Source: Methanosarcina sp. MTP4
GTDB taxonomy: Archaea > Halobacteriota > Methanosarcinia > Methanosarcinales > Methanosarcinaceae
Assembly (NCBI RefSeq): GCF_000970045.1
Contig: NZ_CP009505.1
Span: forward strand, 3,434,808-3,498,807
Direction of reading: 5' to 3'
DNA length: 64,000 nt
The notes below the pieces were generated by a model that saw nothing but the letters and a program-made list of their open reading frames with translations, was not told the origin of the DNA and made no database searches. The position numbers were made by a program, and so were the translations under genes. Positions 9,502 through 18,565 of this stretch are shown here, piece after piece. The first letter of the stretch is position 1; each line of letters starts with the position of its first letter.

Positions 9502-9625
9502 CCTCAGCCGGGTTGAGATCCTCAGCCGGGTTGAGATCCTCAGCCGGGTTGAGATCCTCAGCCGGGTTGAGATCCTCAGCCGGGTTGAGATCCTCAGCCG
9601 GGTTGAGATCCTCAGCCAGGCTGAG
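9502..9625. repeat. 18-bp tandem repeat, six exact copies plus a degenerate one
   Basis: CCTCAGCCGGGTTGAGAT repeats six times exactly from 9502, then degenerates into the stop-codon region of the CDF transporter gene. Because 18 is a multiple of three, both strands stay open and spell hexapeptide repeats (SRVEIL on plus, AEDLNP on minus). I see no Shine-Dalgarno or homology that would make either frame a gene. Confidence 0.9.
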
Positions 9626-10787
9626 CATTTAGTTTTTGCTTCTGTTTTTGCTTTTGCTCCATAGTTCGGTCTTTTCCCACGTTTTCAGGTCTGATATGAC
9701 AGCACTCTCCCGAGGCTGTCGCGGGGTCCACATGAATGGTAGTTCCCGAGATGTAGGAGAAATTTTCCAGAAGCCTCTGCCTGATTCCGTCGGCAATCAC
9801 ATGGCCGTCCTCGACCGAAAGGGAAGGGTCAACTGCAGCGTTGATTTCCGCATGGATCCGATGCCCAATCCAGCGGACCCTCACATCCGTCACTTCACAG
9901 ACCCCATCGGCACACTGGGCCACGTCTTTGACCTTATCGAGAATCTCAGGCTCGACTCCGTCCAGGAGACGGGTGAAGACCAGCTTACTCGAATCAAGGA
10001 CAATCTTCAGGATGGCGACAGTGATAATAATCCCTATCAACGGGTCAACGATCGGGTACCCAAACCAGACCCCGAGAGCCCCGATGAGGACCGCAAGGCT
10101 GGTGAAACCGTCTACCCTGGCGTGATATCCATCAGCAACAAGAGCCGCACTCCCGATTTCCTTTCCCACCTTCATCCGGAACTGGGCCACGACTTCGTTT
10201 CCGATACAACCTATAATCGCGGCGATTGCCACGGCTCCTACATGCCCGATGGGCTGCGGGTTAAAGAAGCGGTGAACTGACTCATAGCCCGCCACTGCGG
10301 CACTGAAAAGGATCAGCAGAACAATGATCACGCCTGCAAGGTCTTCTACCCTGCCGTAACCGTAGGAAAAGCTTTTACTCGGTTTTCTCCGGGCTAAAGA
10401 AAAAGCGATTGCAAGCGGAATTGCCGTTGATGCATCCCCGAAGTTGTGAATGGTATCGGCAAGGAGGGCAACACTGCCCGAGATGTAAACGATGAAGATC
10501 TGCATAATGGCTGTAATCATCAGCCCGACAAAAGACCACTTTACTGCCCATATACCTTTTTCAGTAGCAAGGATGGAAGGGTCCACAGATCCGTGGGTAT
10601 GACTGTGCCCTTTGGAAGTCCCTTGAGAGGAGCTGCCAGAGTGCTCATTGGAATGATCGGAATGTTTGTGGAAATGGAAAAGCCCGTGTTTGTGGGATTT
10701 AGTTTCACCGGCATGTTCTGAATCAATGTTACTGTCATTTTCATGAGAATAATTATGAATATGTATTTCAGACAACTTTTTGGACAT
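9612..10787 (-). CDS. Cation diffusion facilitator (CDF) metal exporter with His-rich N-terminus
   Basis: 391-aa CDF-family antiporter expected to export Zn2+ or a similar divalent metal. The first 75 residues are strongly histidine-rich (HIHNYSHEND, HKHGLFHFHKHSD, GHSHTHG), a likely metal-sensing or binding tail. Six membrane helices follow with the two metal motifs LADTIHNFGD and ADGYHARVDG, then a cytoplasmic ferredoxin-like domain with paired cysteines near the end (GECCHI). Start: the ATG at 10787 follows GGGAGG by 5 bases; an ATG 21 bases upstream is less well placed. The C-terminus ends in a KQKQKQK stretch. Stand-alone gene, convergent with the Fe-S genes. Confidence 0.9.
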   Translation of the reverse strand: MSKKLSEIHIHNYSHENDSNIDSEHAGETKSHKHGLFHFHKHSDHSNEHSGSSSQGTSKGHSHTHGSVDPSILATEKGIWAVKWSFVGLMITAIMQIFIVYISGSVALLADTIHNFGDASTAIPLAIAFSLARRKPSKSFSYGYGRVEDLAGVIIVLLILFSAAVAGYESVHRFFNPQPIGHVGAVAIAAIIGCIGNEVVAQFRMKVGKEIGSAALVADGYHARVDGFTSLAVLIGALGVWFGYPIVDPLIGIIITVAILKIVLDSSKLVFTRLLDGVEPEILDKVKDVAQCADGVCEVTDVRVRWIGHRIHAEINAAVDPSLSVEDGHVIADGIRQRLLENFSYISGTTIHVDPATASGECCHIRPENVGKDRTMEQKQKQKQKLNAQPG

Positions 10788-11587
10788 GCTGCCTCCCTTG
10801 AATTTCATTCTGTTCTTAAGCCAAACTTGGAAGCTATTTTATAAATAGGTAGTTATCTTTAAAAAATAATTTATTATGCATCCATTCATACATCATTTCA
10901 GGATTATAGCATGGAATGAAAAAATATCTCCCCGCTATAAGCTGGAAATTACCGGGAAGAGTCAAAAAAAAAGTATTTTTATTACTATGAAGGTTTCCTG
11001 CACGACCCCATCTATATAAAACAGGCTAATGGCAGGGTTTTTTACAAGAAAAAAGTTGGAGAGAATATACATCAGCTTTATTTCTGCATCAAAATTTGAA
11101 TTTTCAATAAATTTTTTAACTCCAGTTTTACGAATTCTTACATAAAAAGCCAATCGTATGAGAAATTCAAACAAGAAAAAAATAAAAAAAAATATAACGG
11201 GATAAATCTGCCAGGAAGTATGAGCAAATAATAAAAACAGCGGAATTCAAAAAGTCAAAGTAAAAGGAATAGATAGAGTGGAACACCAAAGAAATGAATA
11301 GAGTAAAAAATCGAAAAAACTTGCATAAATAAGAAGAGAAAAAGATCCCTGTTATTCAGCCAGGATAACCAACATGTCAACTCCATATTAGCTCGTAAAC
11401 TAAGATCCGTTATCCGAATCCACAACCTTACATAATTTTCAATTTTTATTTAAATGGGATAGAATTCCCGAGACCTCCGACCTTTGATACAAAAGGCACT
11501 TTTCAAATCCAACATCGCTCCAGGGACCTATAAATATCCCTGAAAAACAAACCGAACAAAATGAAAGAAGAATTGGGAGAACTAAAC
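10788..11587. other. AT-rich intergenic region
   Basis: 800 bases between the CDF gene and the 44-aa gene. It is AT-rich with many A-runs. A 70-codon open frame on the minus strand (10962-11174) has no Shine-Dalgarno and a composition like the surrounding DNA, so I do not call it. The right end carries the promoter of the 44-aa gene. Confidence 0.6.
11527..11537 (+). promoter_or_regulatory. TATA box of the 44-aa protein gene
   Basis: CCTATAAATAT is a good archaeal TATA box. A transcript starting about 25 bases downstream would begin just before the first candidate ATG at 11561. Confidence 0.55.
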
Positions 11588-11722
11588 ATGATTCAAGCAA
11601 AAGAAGTTGGCAGAAAGCCCGAAGTCGTGTGGGCAGTTGACATCAAAGAAGACGGGAAAACATATTGTGAGAACTACATGCTCCTGTTTCCCAAGTATGA
11701 CAGTGCAATAGATGATGAATAA
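11588..11722 (+). CDS. Small conserved-looking protein, 44 aa, unknown function
   Basis: Short gene beginning MIQAKEVGRKPE and ending SAIDDE, acidic overall with one cysteine in TYCENYM. The ATG at 11588 follows TTGGGAGAAC with a fitting spacing; an in-frame ATG at 11561 would give 53 aa. A TATA box lies at a suitable distance upstream. The central stretch VVWAVDIKEDGKTYCENYML looks like a beta hairpin of a compact globular protein. I do not recognise the family. No neighbour suggests a role. Confidence 0.6.
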   Translation: MIQAKEVGRKPEVVWAVDIKEDGKTYCENYMLLFPKYDSAIDDE

Positions 11723-12158
11723 AAATTAATTATCTGATAAACAGAAAATTAAAAACGAACAGGACCCTGTTCAAAAACTAAGCCTGGGAAGCATCTTCCC
11801 GGGCGAACCTCCAATCAAACTTACTGCTTATTCAGCAATTGTGCTATAACCAATAATTGTGCTACTATCAATTAGACTTATTCTGGGATTCTACTTTAAT
11901 CAGCAATTTTACTTATGCAGCTCCTCCACCAACCAGCAACTTTCTTATTCAGCTATTTTATCAATCAACAATTTTACATATTCAGCGATTCTACCAATTA
12001 GCTACAGCATTAGTCACCTATCCCTCGGCAGTTTCACTTACATTTTACTTATCCCTACCTTTATTCCCCGCCCACAACGCATAAAAACACTTCAGGATAT
12101 ATTTAAAGACGGAAGAGAAGAACGTATTTTAACGCAGGTAAAAAAAGGAAGTGAAGCC
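11723..12158. other. Intergenic region with degenerate ATTCAGCNATTTTAC-type repeats
   Basis: The region between the 44-aa gene and the methyltransferase contains several degenerate copies of a 15-20 bp motif around CAGCAATTTTACTTAT (11822-12050). A frame open through it to the methyltransferase translates to low-complexity Ser/Tyr/Pro sequence without family resemblance, so I treat it as noncoding. An AAGCCTGGGAAG...CTTCCCGGGC hairpin lies near 11780-11803, a possible terminator for the 44-aa gene. Confidence 0.5.
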
Positions 12159-12842
12159 GTGAATAAAGAAGCTACTGAAAATATGGAAAAAACGGTCCTG
12201 AACAGCCAGCAGCCGCACTGGGAAAATGTTTTTTCGAACAGCTCTTCCAGGTTTGGGGATGAAGCAAGCTACCCGGCCCGGAGAGCAGCCGAACTTTTCA
12301 AAAAGGAAGGAAAAACAAAAATCCTGGAACTTGGAGGCGGCCAGGGTAGAGACAGCTGTTTTTTTGCAAATGAAGGTTTTTCCGTCCACGTGCTCGATTA
12401 TACCGAAAGCGGGGTCAGGTCGATAAAAGAGAAAGCTGAAGAAACCGGCTTATCAGGGTTCGTTAAAGCCCTCAGGCACGACGTCCGAGACCCCCTCCCC
12501 TTCGAAGACGAAACATTTGACGCCTGCTATTCCCACATGCTCTACTGCATGGCACTTACCACCGAAGAACTGGAGTTCCTCTCCAGCGAGGTCAAAAGAG
12601 TGCTCAACCCCAGGGGTGTGAACATCTACACCGCAAGGCACACCGGGGACGCCCACTACGGGACAGGGACCCTCCGGGGAGAGGACATGTACGAGATCAA
12701 GGGCGGTTTTATCGTGCACTTCTTCAGCAGGGAAAAGGTTGAACAGCTTGCCGCAGGGTATGAGAGCTTCGAAGTAGAGGAGTTTGAGGAAGGAGAACTG
12801 CCGAGGAAACTGTACCTGGTAACAATAAGAAAAGAAGATTGA
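12159..12842 (+). CDS. Class I SAM-dependent methyltransferase
   Basis: 227-aa methyltransferase. Motif I is ILELGGGQGRDS (the Gly-rich SAM loop), followed by the acidic strand end VHVLDYT and the DPLPFEDETFDACYSHM motif IV region; it fits the methyltransferase 11/25 group. The substrate cannot be told. Start: GTG at 12159 behind AGGAAGTGAAG; the frame stays open for 300 bases upstream, but that part translates to repeat-derived low-complexity sequence. It is convergent with the FilR1 regulator only 12 bases away. Confidence 0.85.
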   Translation: MNKEATENMEKTVLNSQQPHWENVFSNSSSRFGDEASYPARRAAELFKKEGKTKILELGGGQGRDSCFFANEGFSVHVLDYTESGVRSIKEKAEETGLSGFVKALRHDVRDPLPFEDETFDACYSHMLYCMALTTEELEFLSSEVKRVLNPRGVNIYTARHTGDAHYGTGTLRGEDMYEIKGGFIVHFFSREKVEQLAAGYESFEVEEFEEGELPRKLYLVTIRKED

Positions 12843-12854
12843 AGGAAAAAAGTT

Positions 12855-13736
12855 TCAAAGGGGAGTTTCAGAGGTAGACAACTGCCTGGACCTCTCCTTA
12901 TAATAGAGGAACAGTTCCTCACCCCATTTTAATGCCCGAGCTTCGGATGCCATAAGGACCCTGTTGGTTGACCGCCCCTTTTTGTCAAGCAGGGAGAGGA
13001 AAAAGACCTTATCAGTCACGATCATCGACATTGGCATCTTATCGCCCTCGTACACGAAAAGATTCGAATTCTCACTTGTTAACATATGCTTGATTTCATT
13101 TTTATACTCCAGCAGGGCCTTTTTAAAAATAGGATTACTGCTTTTGAGAAGAGGAAGGCCGGAACCGCACTCCTCCTGAAGCATTTCCAGAACGGGGTTC
13201 GTAAGAATCACTGTAACATCAGTCCCGCATTCCAGGTATTCGGAAAAGAGGAGAGGAGAAGAAGGATGAAATACCGAAACAAAAGTCATAACCCGGTTCG
13301 AATCCAGAATGTTCCGCAAAATATCTTCCGGGATTCTGAAAGCCTGGGAAAGGTCTTGCTCCAGGACCTTGCAACAACCAAGCTCCCCGACTCTGGTCAG
13401 AAGGTGGAAGGGAATCGAACTCAGATCGTGTTCGGACCAGAACTCCCGGTTTTCTTCGTATACCGCCAGGCTTTCCAGCAAAAAGCGGGCGTTTGTGGCA
13501 ATCACTCCCCCCATATCTGAAAGTGCGTACATATCATCTTTCTGAACCACTAGGTCCCAGTCCATCAGCTTCCTGATCTGGGGGATCATCGATTTCCAGG
13601 GAAAATCAAATGCACTTTTAATTTCTTCACTGCTTTTTGGCCCTTCTTCTTTCAGGAGGAGGAGAAGGTTCTTTCTTTTATCGGAAAGGAAAATCGTATC
13701 AAGAAGAGAAGATTTACTGCCTGCTCTGGAATTCAT
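12855..13736 (-). CDS. HTH transcriptional regulator of the FilR1/DUF1724 family
   Basis: 293-aa regulator. A winged helix-turn-helix at about residues 15-75 (SSLLDTIFLSDKRKNLLLLL, then EEIKSAFDFPWKSMIPQIRKL) is followed by the FilR1 middle domain (DUF1724), a family best known from methanogens. Start: the ATG at 13736 (MNSRAGSK); the frame extends 81 codons further upstream, but that extension lacks family resemblance and contains TATA-like sequence. Targets are unknown; no operon partner is present. Confidence 0.85.
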   Translation of the reverse strand: MNSRAGSKSSLLDTIFLSDKRKNLLLLLKEEGPKSSEEIKSAFDFPWKSMIPQIRKLMDWDLVVQKDDMYALSDMGGVIATNARFLLESLAVYEENREFWSEHDLSSIPFHLLTRVGELGCCKVLEQDLSQAFRIPEDILRNILDSNRVMTFVSVFHPSSPLLFSEYLECGTDVTVILTNPVLEMLQEECGSGLPLLKSSNPIFKKALLEYKNEIKHMLTSENSNLFVYEGDKMPMSMIVTDKVFFLSLLDKKGRSTNRVLMASEARALKWGEELFLYYKERSRQLSTSETPL

Positions 13737-14650
13737 CTCACTAAAATTATACTTTAAAGGGATGTATATAAACCCACTGGAAAAATCCCGATCGTTTGAA
13801 ACCTTGGAAAGCCCCTGGAATGTTCTAACGGTGTTTGCCCGGGCAAAAGCTGCTGGAATATTCCAGGCAAAATGTAAAAGAACACCATCGGTTTGGCTAT
13901 GTATTATCAAAATATAATGAATAAAAAGAGCCTGTTTGTCGGGAGTCCCGAAAAACAGCTCCAAAAGAATTCCATACAATGAAACAGCTCCATCAAAAAA
14001 AATATTCCAGGAAGCAAACTTCGGCGCGCATGAAGTTCCAGGCTTTCTGGAATATATCCCGGAGAGTATTCCTCATTTTTCCGGGAATATATTTCTACCC
14101 GGTCATAAATATTTTTCAACTTTTTTGCAAACGGTTTTCAACTTTTTTGCAAACGGTTTTCAACTTTTTTGCAAACGGTTTTCAACTTTTTTGCAAACGG
14201 TTTTCAACTCTTTTGCTAACGATTTTCAACTTTTTGATTGGATGCCCCCAAATTTTTTGACACTTCCCTTCGAAAAACAGGGTTTATTCCTCATTTCTAA
14301 AAGTGAAACCTATCCTGTGAGAGTTCAATTCATCCCGGAATTTTGTTTTCAATCTTCTGCTCAAAGAAATGATCAGGTCCTTGAAAAACTGGAAACCTCA
14401 GCAAAAATCCCAAATACAGAGGGAAAAAGCCAGAAAAATAAAGTTCCCGGACTGCTCAAAAAAGCCATTACTTTTTGAAGATTCCAAAGATATTTGCCGC
14501 AGCAAAACTCTTTGAAACATTCCAGTAGGAAGGAGAAAAACAGGCAACGGTTGGGCTATATACAGACATGACCTAAGATATATACTGGTATTCCAAACTT
14601 GTGGACCTATATCCCCCTATATCCCTAATGCAGAAAACTGGAGGCTTGAA
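13737..14650. other. Long intergenic region, repeats and promoter of the cupredoxin-like gene
   Basis: About 900 bases. It holds a 22-bp tandem array (14113-14240), copies of a TTCCAGGAAG-like motif (for example at 14005), and near its end a TATA box (CTATATAC, about 14556-14563) with GGAGG at 14640-14644 serving the next gene. A plus-strand frame of 180 codons through the array translates to repeat-derived Phe/Gln-rich sequence and is not called. Confidence 0.6.
14113..14240. repeat. 22-bp tandem repeat, about six copies
   Basis: Units spaced exactly 22 bases (CAAC at 14117, 14139, 14161, 14183, 14205 and 14227), each containing CAACTTTTTTGCAAACGG. The last two units are degenerate. The T6 runs would also act as archaeal termination signals on the plus strand. 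Confidence 0.9.
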
Positions 14651-15409
14651 ATGAAAAACTATAATAAACCCATAATTCTGGCCCTGCTTATGGTGTCAAT
14701 CCTGCTAATGTCAACAGGTTTGGCAGCAGCAAAAGGGCCGGCGGTACATTCCGTTAATGCCGCAAACCCCACAAACAAAATAGTTATTTACAATACATTT
14801 ACTCCTGAGACAGTCGACATCAACGCCGGAGAAAGTATTACCTGGATCAATTACCAGAGACCTAAAGGGCCTGTAACACTGGTTAGCGAGGACGGTCTGT
14901 GGGAAGAAGAGGTCCTTCACTACGGAGGAAGCTTCTCATACACATTCGAAGAGACCGGGACCTATACCTTCACCCTTGAAGAGACCCCCGAAATAAAACT
15001 CACGGTCAACGTAAATTCCGCTAAAACACAAAAGACCGGTTATGAAACTGCAACGGAAACCGGGATTTCTGCAGCCGAACCCCAGCCCCGAGGAGCAGAA
15101 ACGTCAGCCGGGGAAAAGCTCGTGAAAAACAATGAGAATGAAGAAAACGGCCGGAATGACGAGAAAAAGCTGGTAATATACGGCACATTCGTACCGGAAG
15201 TCACCGAGATAAAGGCAGGCGACACTGTTACATGGATCAACTTCAGGAGGCCGAAAGCTCCTGCGGAACTGGTAAGTGAAGACAGCCTGTGGGAAGAAAC
15301 GTTCCTTCACTACGGAGGAAGCTTCTCATACACATTCGAAGAGCCGGGAACCTACACAATCAGCCTCAAAGACAAGCCGGAAATAAAATCCACAATAATG
15401 GTAAAGTAA
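14651..15409 (+). CDS. Exported protein with two cupredoxin-like domains lacking copper ligands
   Basis: 252-aa protein with an N-terminal signal peptide (cleavage near GLAAAKG) and two homologous cupredoxin-fold domains of about 80 aa, at roughly residues 45-120 and 170-252. Each opens KxVIYxTFxPE and continues with TWINxxRPKxP, LWEExxLHYGGSFSYTFEE and GTYTxxL. Plastocyanin/halocyanin relatives bind copper through two His, a Cys and a Met; I see no cysteine in either domain and only the His of LHYGG, so electron transfer by type I copper is unlikely. A linker with PQPRGAETSAG separates the domains. GGAGG lies 6 bases before the ATG. Probably a structural or binding protein of the envelope. 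Confidence 0.75.
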   Translation: MKNYNKPIILALLMVSILLMSTGLAAAKGPAVHSVNAANPTNKIVIYNTFTPETVDINAGESITWINYQRPKGPVTLVSEDGLWEEEVLHYGGSFSYTFEETGTYTFTLEETPEIKLTVNVNSAKTQKTGYETATETGISAAEPQPRGAETSAGEKLVKNNENEENGRNDEKKLVIYGTFVPEVTEIKAGDTVTWINFRRPKAPAELVSEDSLWEETFLHYGGSFSYTFEEPGTYTISLKDKPEIKSTIMVK

Positions 15410-15962
15410 AGACGTTCTCTCAAAAACCGGGGTAAAAACATCCCCCGGAACAACCCCTAAAAAAACAGCCTCTCTACTCTGAAACAACCACGGAAAAATT
15501 CTAATAAACATCTCCACCCAATAAAATTCCAGGAAGTGAAAGGATCCCTAATTCCTGAGTATTCCTTCCTGGAATACCCTCATGCAAATAAAAAACAGGG
15601 AGTGCATAGAAAATTATTTAGACGCTTCTCTGGATTTCTAACCAAAAATTTCTGACCGAACAAACCACCCGACTCACATCAAAAAGCAAAGATCTCATCA
15701 AAAAGCCATATATGAAAAGGGAGTTAAAATTCCGTGCTCCAGGAATTTTGCTTCCTGAAATTCAAAAAGTAAAAGACTTCCGGGGAAACGTTTAGAAAAT
15801 TTTCTATTAATTCCAGTAATCCTCTAAATGAAAAAACGAGAAATCGTTTCAATAAAATAAGCCTTTTGACAAAATATCCTTCCTTAATAAAAGTTCAGGA
15901 AGTAAAAACACATTTTTCTGCGGATTACTTCCTGAAATATTTTTTTGATGCAAATTCGAATT
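15410..15962. other. Intergenic region with scattered TTCAGGAAGT-like motifs
   Basis: 550 bases without a convincing gene. AGGAAGT-type motifs recur in both orientations: ATTCCAGGAAGTGAA (15526), ATTCCTTCCTGGAAT (15561, palindromic), CTCCAGGAATTTTGCTTCC (about 15738), TTCAGGAAGTAAAA (about 15894) and ACTTCCTGAAAT (about 15926). They lie downstream of the cupredoxin-like gene and past the 3' end of upp. Confidence 0.5.
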
Positions 15963-16661
15963 TTATTCCAGATTATGCATTAAAGGGAGCATGGAAAAAT
16001 TCAAAGGCTCCCCGAAAGCCCGGTCTCCGGCATCGCCCAGACCAGGCAGGATGTAACCTTTTTTATTCAGTTCCCGGTCGATCTTTGCCACAAAGATTTC
16101 CACATCCGGGTGAAGTTCCTTGATTGAATCGATCCCTTCGGGAGCTGCAAGGACGCCCATGATCACCACACGTTTGGGTTTCCCGCACTGCTTGATCCCT
16201 TCGATTGTCCTGATCAGGGTGGAACCCGTTGCAATCATGGGGTCGGCAATGATAAGAGTATCTTCAGGCTTGATCTGAGGGACTTTTATGTATTTCATCT
16301 CAATGTTAAACTCGGGGGCATGTCCTCTGGATGCCGAGACGATCCCGACACGCGAACATTCCAGAGTCTTGATCAGCCCTTCCATCAGCGGGATTGCAAC
16401 CCTGAGCACGGTAATGATCAGGACATGCTTTCGGTCCCCGGCTGCGACCCCTTCGGTCGTTTCCAGGGGGGTCTCGACTCTTAACTTATCGTAGTCCATA
16501 GTCCGGGTGAATTCGTAGCCCATGTAGCGCCCGAGCTTTACGAGCCCTTTTCTGAACTTGATAGTGCCTGTTTCCTTGTCCCTGAGATTAGATAAAATTT
16601 CCATAAGGTAAGGGGAATCTTCAAAGGAGTACACCCCTTCCCACCGTTCATCTTTGATCAT
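15963..16661 (-). CDS. upp: Uracil phosphoribosyltransferase
   Basis: 232-aa enzyme converting uracil and PRPP to UMP (pyrimidine salvage, cytoplasm). The PRPP loop is [14 protein letters not shown], and the uracil-binding segment near the C-terminus is [16 protein letters not shown], as in bacterial and archaeal Upp. Length is slightly above the usual 208-225 aa. It follows the uracil permease gene on the same strand after 101 bases, so transport and salvage are probably co-regulated. Confidence 0.95.
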   Translation of the reverse strand: MIKDERWEGVYSFEDSPYLMEILSNLRDKETGTIKFRKGLVKLGRYMGYEFTRTMDYDKLRVETPLETTEGVAAGDRKHVLIITVLRVAIPLMEGLIKTLECSRVGIVSASRGHAPEFNIEMKYIKVPQIKPEDTLIIADPMIATGSTLIRTIEGIKQCGKPKRVVIMGVLAAPEGIDSIKELHPDVEIFVAKIDRELNKKGYILPGLGDAGDRAFGEPLNFSMLPLMHNLE

Positions 16662-16762
16662 GTATTATACCTCAAATAGCCTTTTTTTCAAATTTATTTC
16701 TTCAAATAGCCTTTTTTGTCGAGCTAAATTGTAAATAATAAACACAAAATAACCGTTCTTAT

Positions 16763-18004
16763 TTATTTCAGTAACTGATCCATGATAATGGCCGAAATCG
16801 CGCCGACTGCCATCCCTGATTCAAGGATGCTCGCAATGATCTGGGGGAAATGAGCCAGAAGTTCGGGGGACAGCTGCGGGGCACCAAGCCCCAGCACCAG
16901 GGAACTCGCAAGGATTAATGTGTTCCGGTCATTTAATTCAACCTTGTCCTTGATCAGCTTGAGTCCGGTGACCCCGATCATGCCGTAGAGAGCAGTTGTA
17001 AGCCCACCCAGCACAGGGGCGGGGATAGAAGCAAGAAGCCCGGCAAACTTGGGGATCATGGACATGCAGATAAGGATAGCGGCCCCGATCTGGACCACCT
17101 GGACACTTGCAACCCTGGTAAGAGCCACAAGCCCGATATTTTCAGAATAACTGGTGGTGCCACAAGCCCCGAAGAGTCCTGCAATAGAACAGGAAAACCC
17201 TTCGGAGGCAATGCCCCTGTTGATCTTCTCGTTGTCAATGGGGAGGTTTGCAATAGCTGTGATTGCATGGTAGTCTCCCACACTCTCAATTATGCTGACC
17301 ATGAAGGCAAAAAGGATAATGATGATAGCGTTTGCGTCAAAGACCGGAGTGCCCCAGGGAAGCAGATGCGGAAGGCTGAAGAATTTCATTTCATTCACCA
17401 GCCCGAAGTCCACAAGCCCAAACCCGATGCTTACAAGATACCCGACAGCAGCCCCGGCAATCACAGGCATTGCCTTGAAAGTGCCCTTAGCCTTCAGGGC
17501 AACAAGAATCGTCGTGACAAAAGTAATAAGTGCGACAATGGAAGAGGGAAGAAGGGTGGTCCCGGCGGCATCCGCAAAAAAGTTGAACGTATACATAACA
17601 GCAACGTTGGCCAGAGAAAACCCGACAAGCATGATGGTAATCCCGGTCACGAGGGGAGAGAACAGCTTTTTTAATTTTCCGATCAGGCCAAGAGCCCCGG
17701 TCAAACCTTCAAGAATACCTCCGACGATCAGAGCCCCCTCAACCGCAGCAAGCCCTGCAGCCCCGGAACCGATGGAAATCAGCCCCGGAATAAAGGCAAA
17801 ACTCGAACCCTGAACGATTGGGAACTTTGAACCGATACCTGTTTGTAAAAGTGTGGCAACGCCCATAGCAAGCAGCACCGCCTGTATAAGGAACGCTATG
17901 TCCGAAATAGGCAGCCCAATGGCAGAGCCTACCACCAGGGGAACGGTGATGGTAGCCCCGAACATCGCCAGGACGTGTTGAAAACCTAAGACAATTCGTT
18001 TCAT
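16763..18004 (-). CDS. Uracil/xanthine permease (NCS2 family, UraA/PyrP type)
   Basis: 413-aa NCS2 transporter with about 14 membrane segments. The substrate-binding part carries the characteristic short helix and FVSIIESVGDYHAI, and the NIGLVALTRVASVQV stretch is typical of UraA. It imports uracil for the downstream Upp. Start: the ATG at 18004 (MKRIVLGFQ) sits behind GGAGACG; an open frame extends 28 codons upstream, but it reads MNSQMNSQMNSQ through a 12-bp tandem repeat and is best seen as leader DNA. Confidence 0.92.
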   Translation of the reverse strand: MKRIVLGFQHVLAMFGATITVPLVVGSAIGLPISDIAFLIQAVLLAMGVATLLQTGIGSKFPIVQGSSFAFIPGLISIGSGAAGLAAVEGALIVGGILEGLTGALGLIGKLKKLFSPLVTGITIMLVGFSLANVAVMYTFNFFADAAGTTLLPSSIVALITFVTTILVALKAKGTFKAMPVIAGAAVGYLVSIGFGLVDFGLVNEMKFFSLPHLLPWGTPVFDANAIIIILFAFMVSIIESVGDYHAITAIANLPIDNEKINRGIASEGFSCSIAGLFGACGTTSYSENIGLVALTRVASVQVVQIGAAILICMSMIPKFAGLLASIPAPVLGGLTTALYGMIGVTGLKLIKDKVELNDRNTLILASSLVLGLGAPQLSPELLAHFPQIIASILESGMAVGAISAIIMDQLLK

Positions 18005-18044
18005 TTTTCGTCTCCGAATGGGGTGAATCAAATGTGTTATTAAA

Positions 18045-18096
18045 GAATTCATTTGGGAATTCATTTGGGAATTCATTTGGGAATTCATTTGGGATT
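18045..18096. repeat. 12-bp tandem repeat upstream of the uracil permease
   Basis: GAATTCATTTGG repeats at 18045, 18057, 18069 and 18081 with a partial copy after. It lies 40-90 bases upstream of the permease ATG and would be in its 5' leader or promoter. It keeps the permease frame open (MNSQ repeats). Confidence 0.85.
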
Positions 18097-18286
18097 TATT
18101 TAAGAACCAAAGCTTCGTACCAGAGAATGATATTGCGTATCAAAGAATGATATGTACTTTGCAACCTAATTCAATAAAAATTAACAAAGCTAAATCCATT
18201 TCTTACTGAATCCATCCCTTAAAATAGCTCATCATTTTTATTTCTTATTCATTTGAACCGATGACACACTTTATAAGGTGAAGAAA

Positions 18287-18462
18287 ATGAAGATCAGGAA
18301 AACTCCAGGAAAAAACCTGATCTTTGAAACCCATCCTGATGCAGAAGGAGTTTTCAAAAGCCGCCAGAACAGGTTTCCCGAGTAGTCGAACTGGTTATCT
18401 ATACTTCAAAAGAGAAGTTACTTTCTGCAGAGCTTAAAAGAGAATTGCCCGGGAAAAATTAA
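18287..18462 (+). pseudogene. Decayed gene, possible SfsA-like N-terminus plus a frame-shifted tail
   Basis: An ATG with a good Shine-Dalgarno (AAGGTGAAGAAA) opens a 32-codon frame, MKIRKTPGKNLIFETHPD..., ending RQNRFPE and a TAG at 18383. This resembles the N-terminus of archaeal SfsA-like proteins (sugar fermentation stimulation protein homologue), where NRF is conserved. Immediately after, another frame continues as VVELVIYTSKEKLLSAELKR and ends PGKN-stop at 18460-18462. The pattern fits an internal deletion that left both ends of a gene. The family assignment is tentative; a functional 32-aa peptide is unlikely but not excluded. Confidence 0.4.
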
Positions 18463-18565
18463 TCCGTCACCAGTGAACCCGTCACCAGTTGATCCTGAAA
18501 AAATTCACAAAAAAGAAAAAAGAAAAAAAAGGGAAAAAGAAGAGGGAAACACCCTCATCCGGCAT

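Noticed and set aside
10962-11174. 70-codon minus-strand frame in the long spacer after the CDF gene
   Set aside because: AT-rich, no ribosome site, and no domain resemblance; expected by chance in such DNA.
13936-14478. 180-codon plus-strand frame through the 22-bp array
   Set aside because: The translation is repeat-derived (FSTFLQTVFNFF) with no family resemblance and no ribosome site; the array length keeps the frame open by chance.
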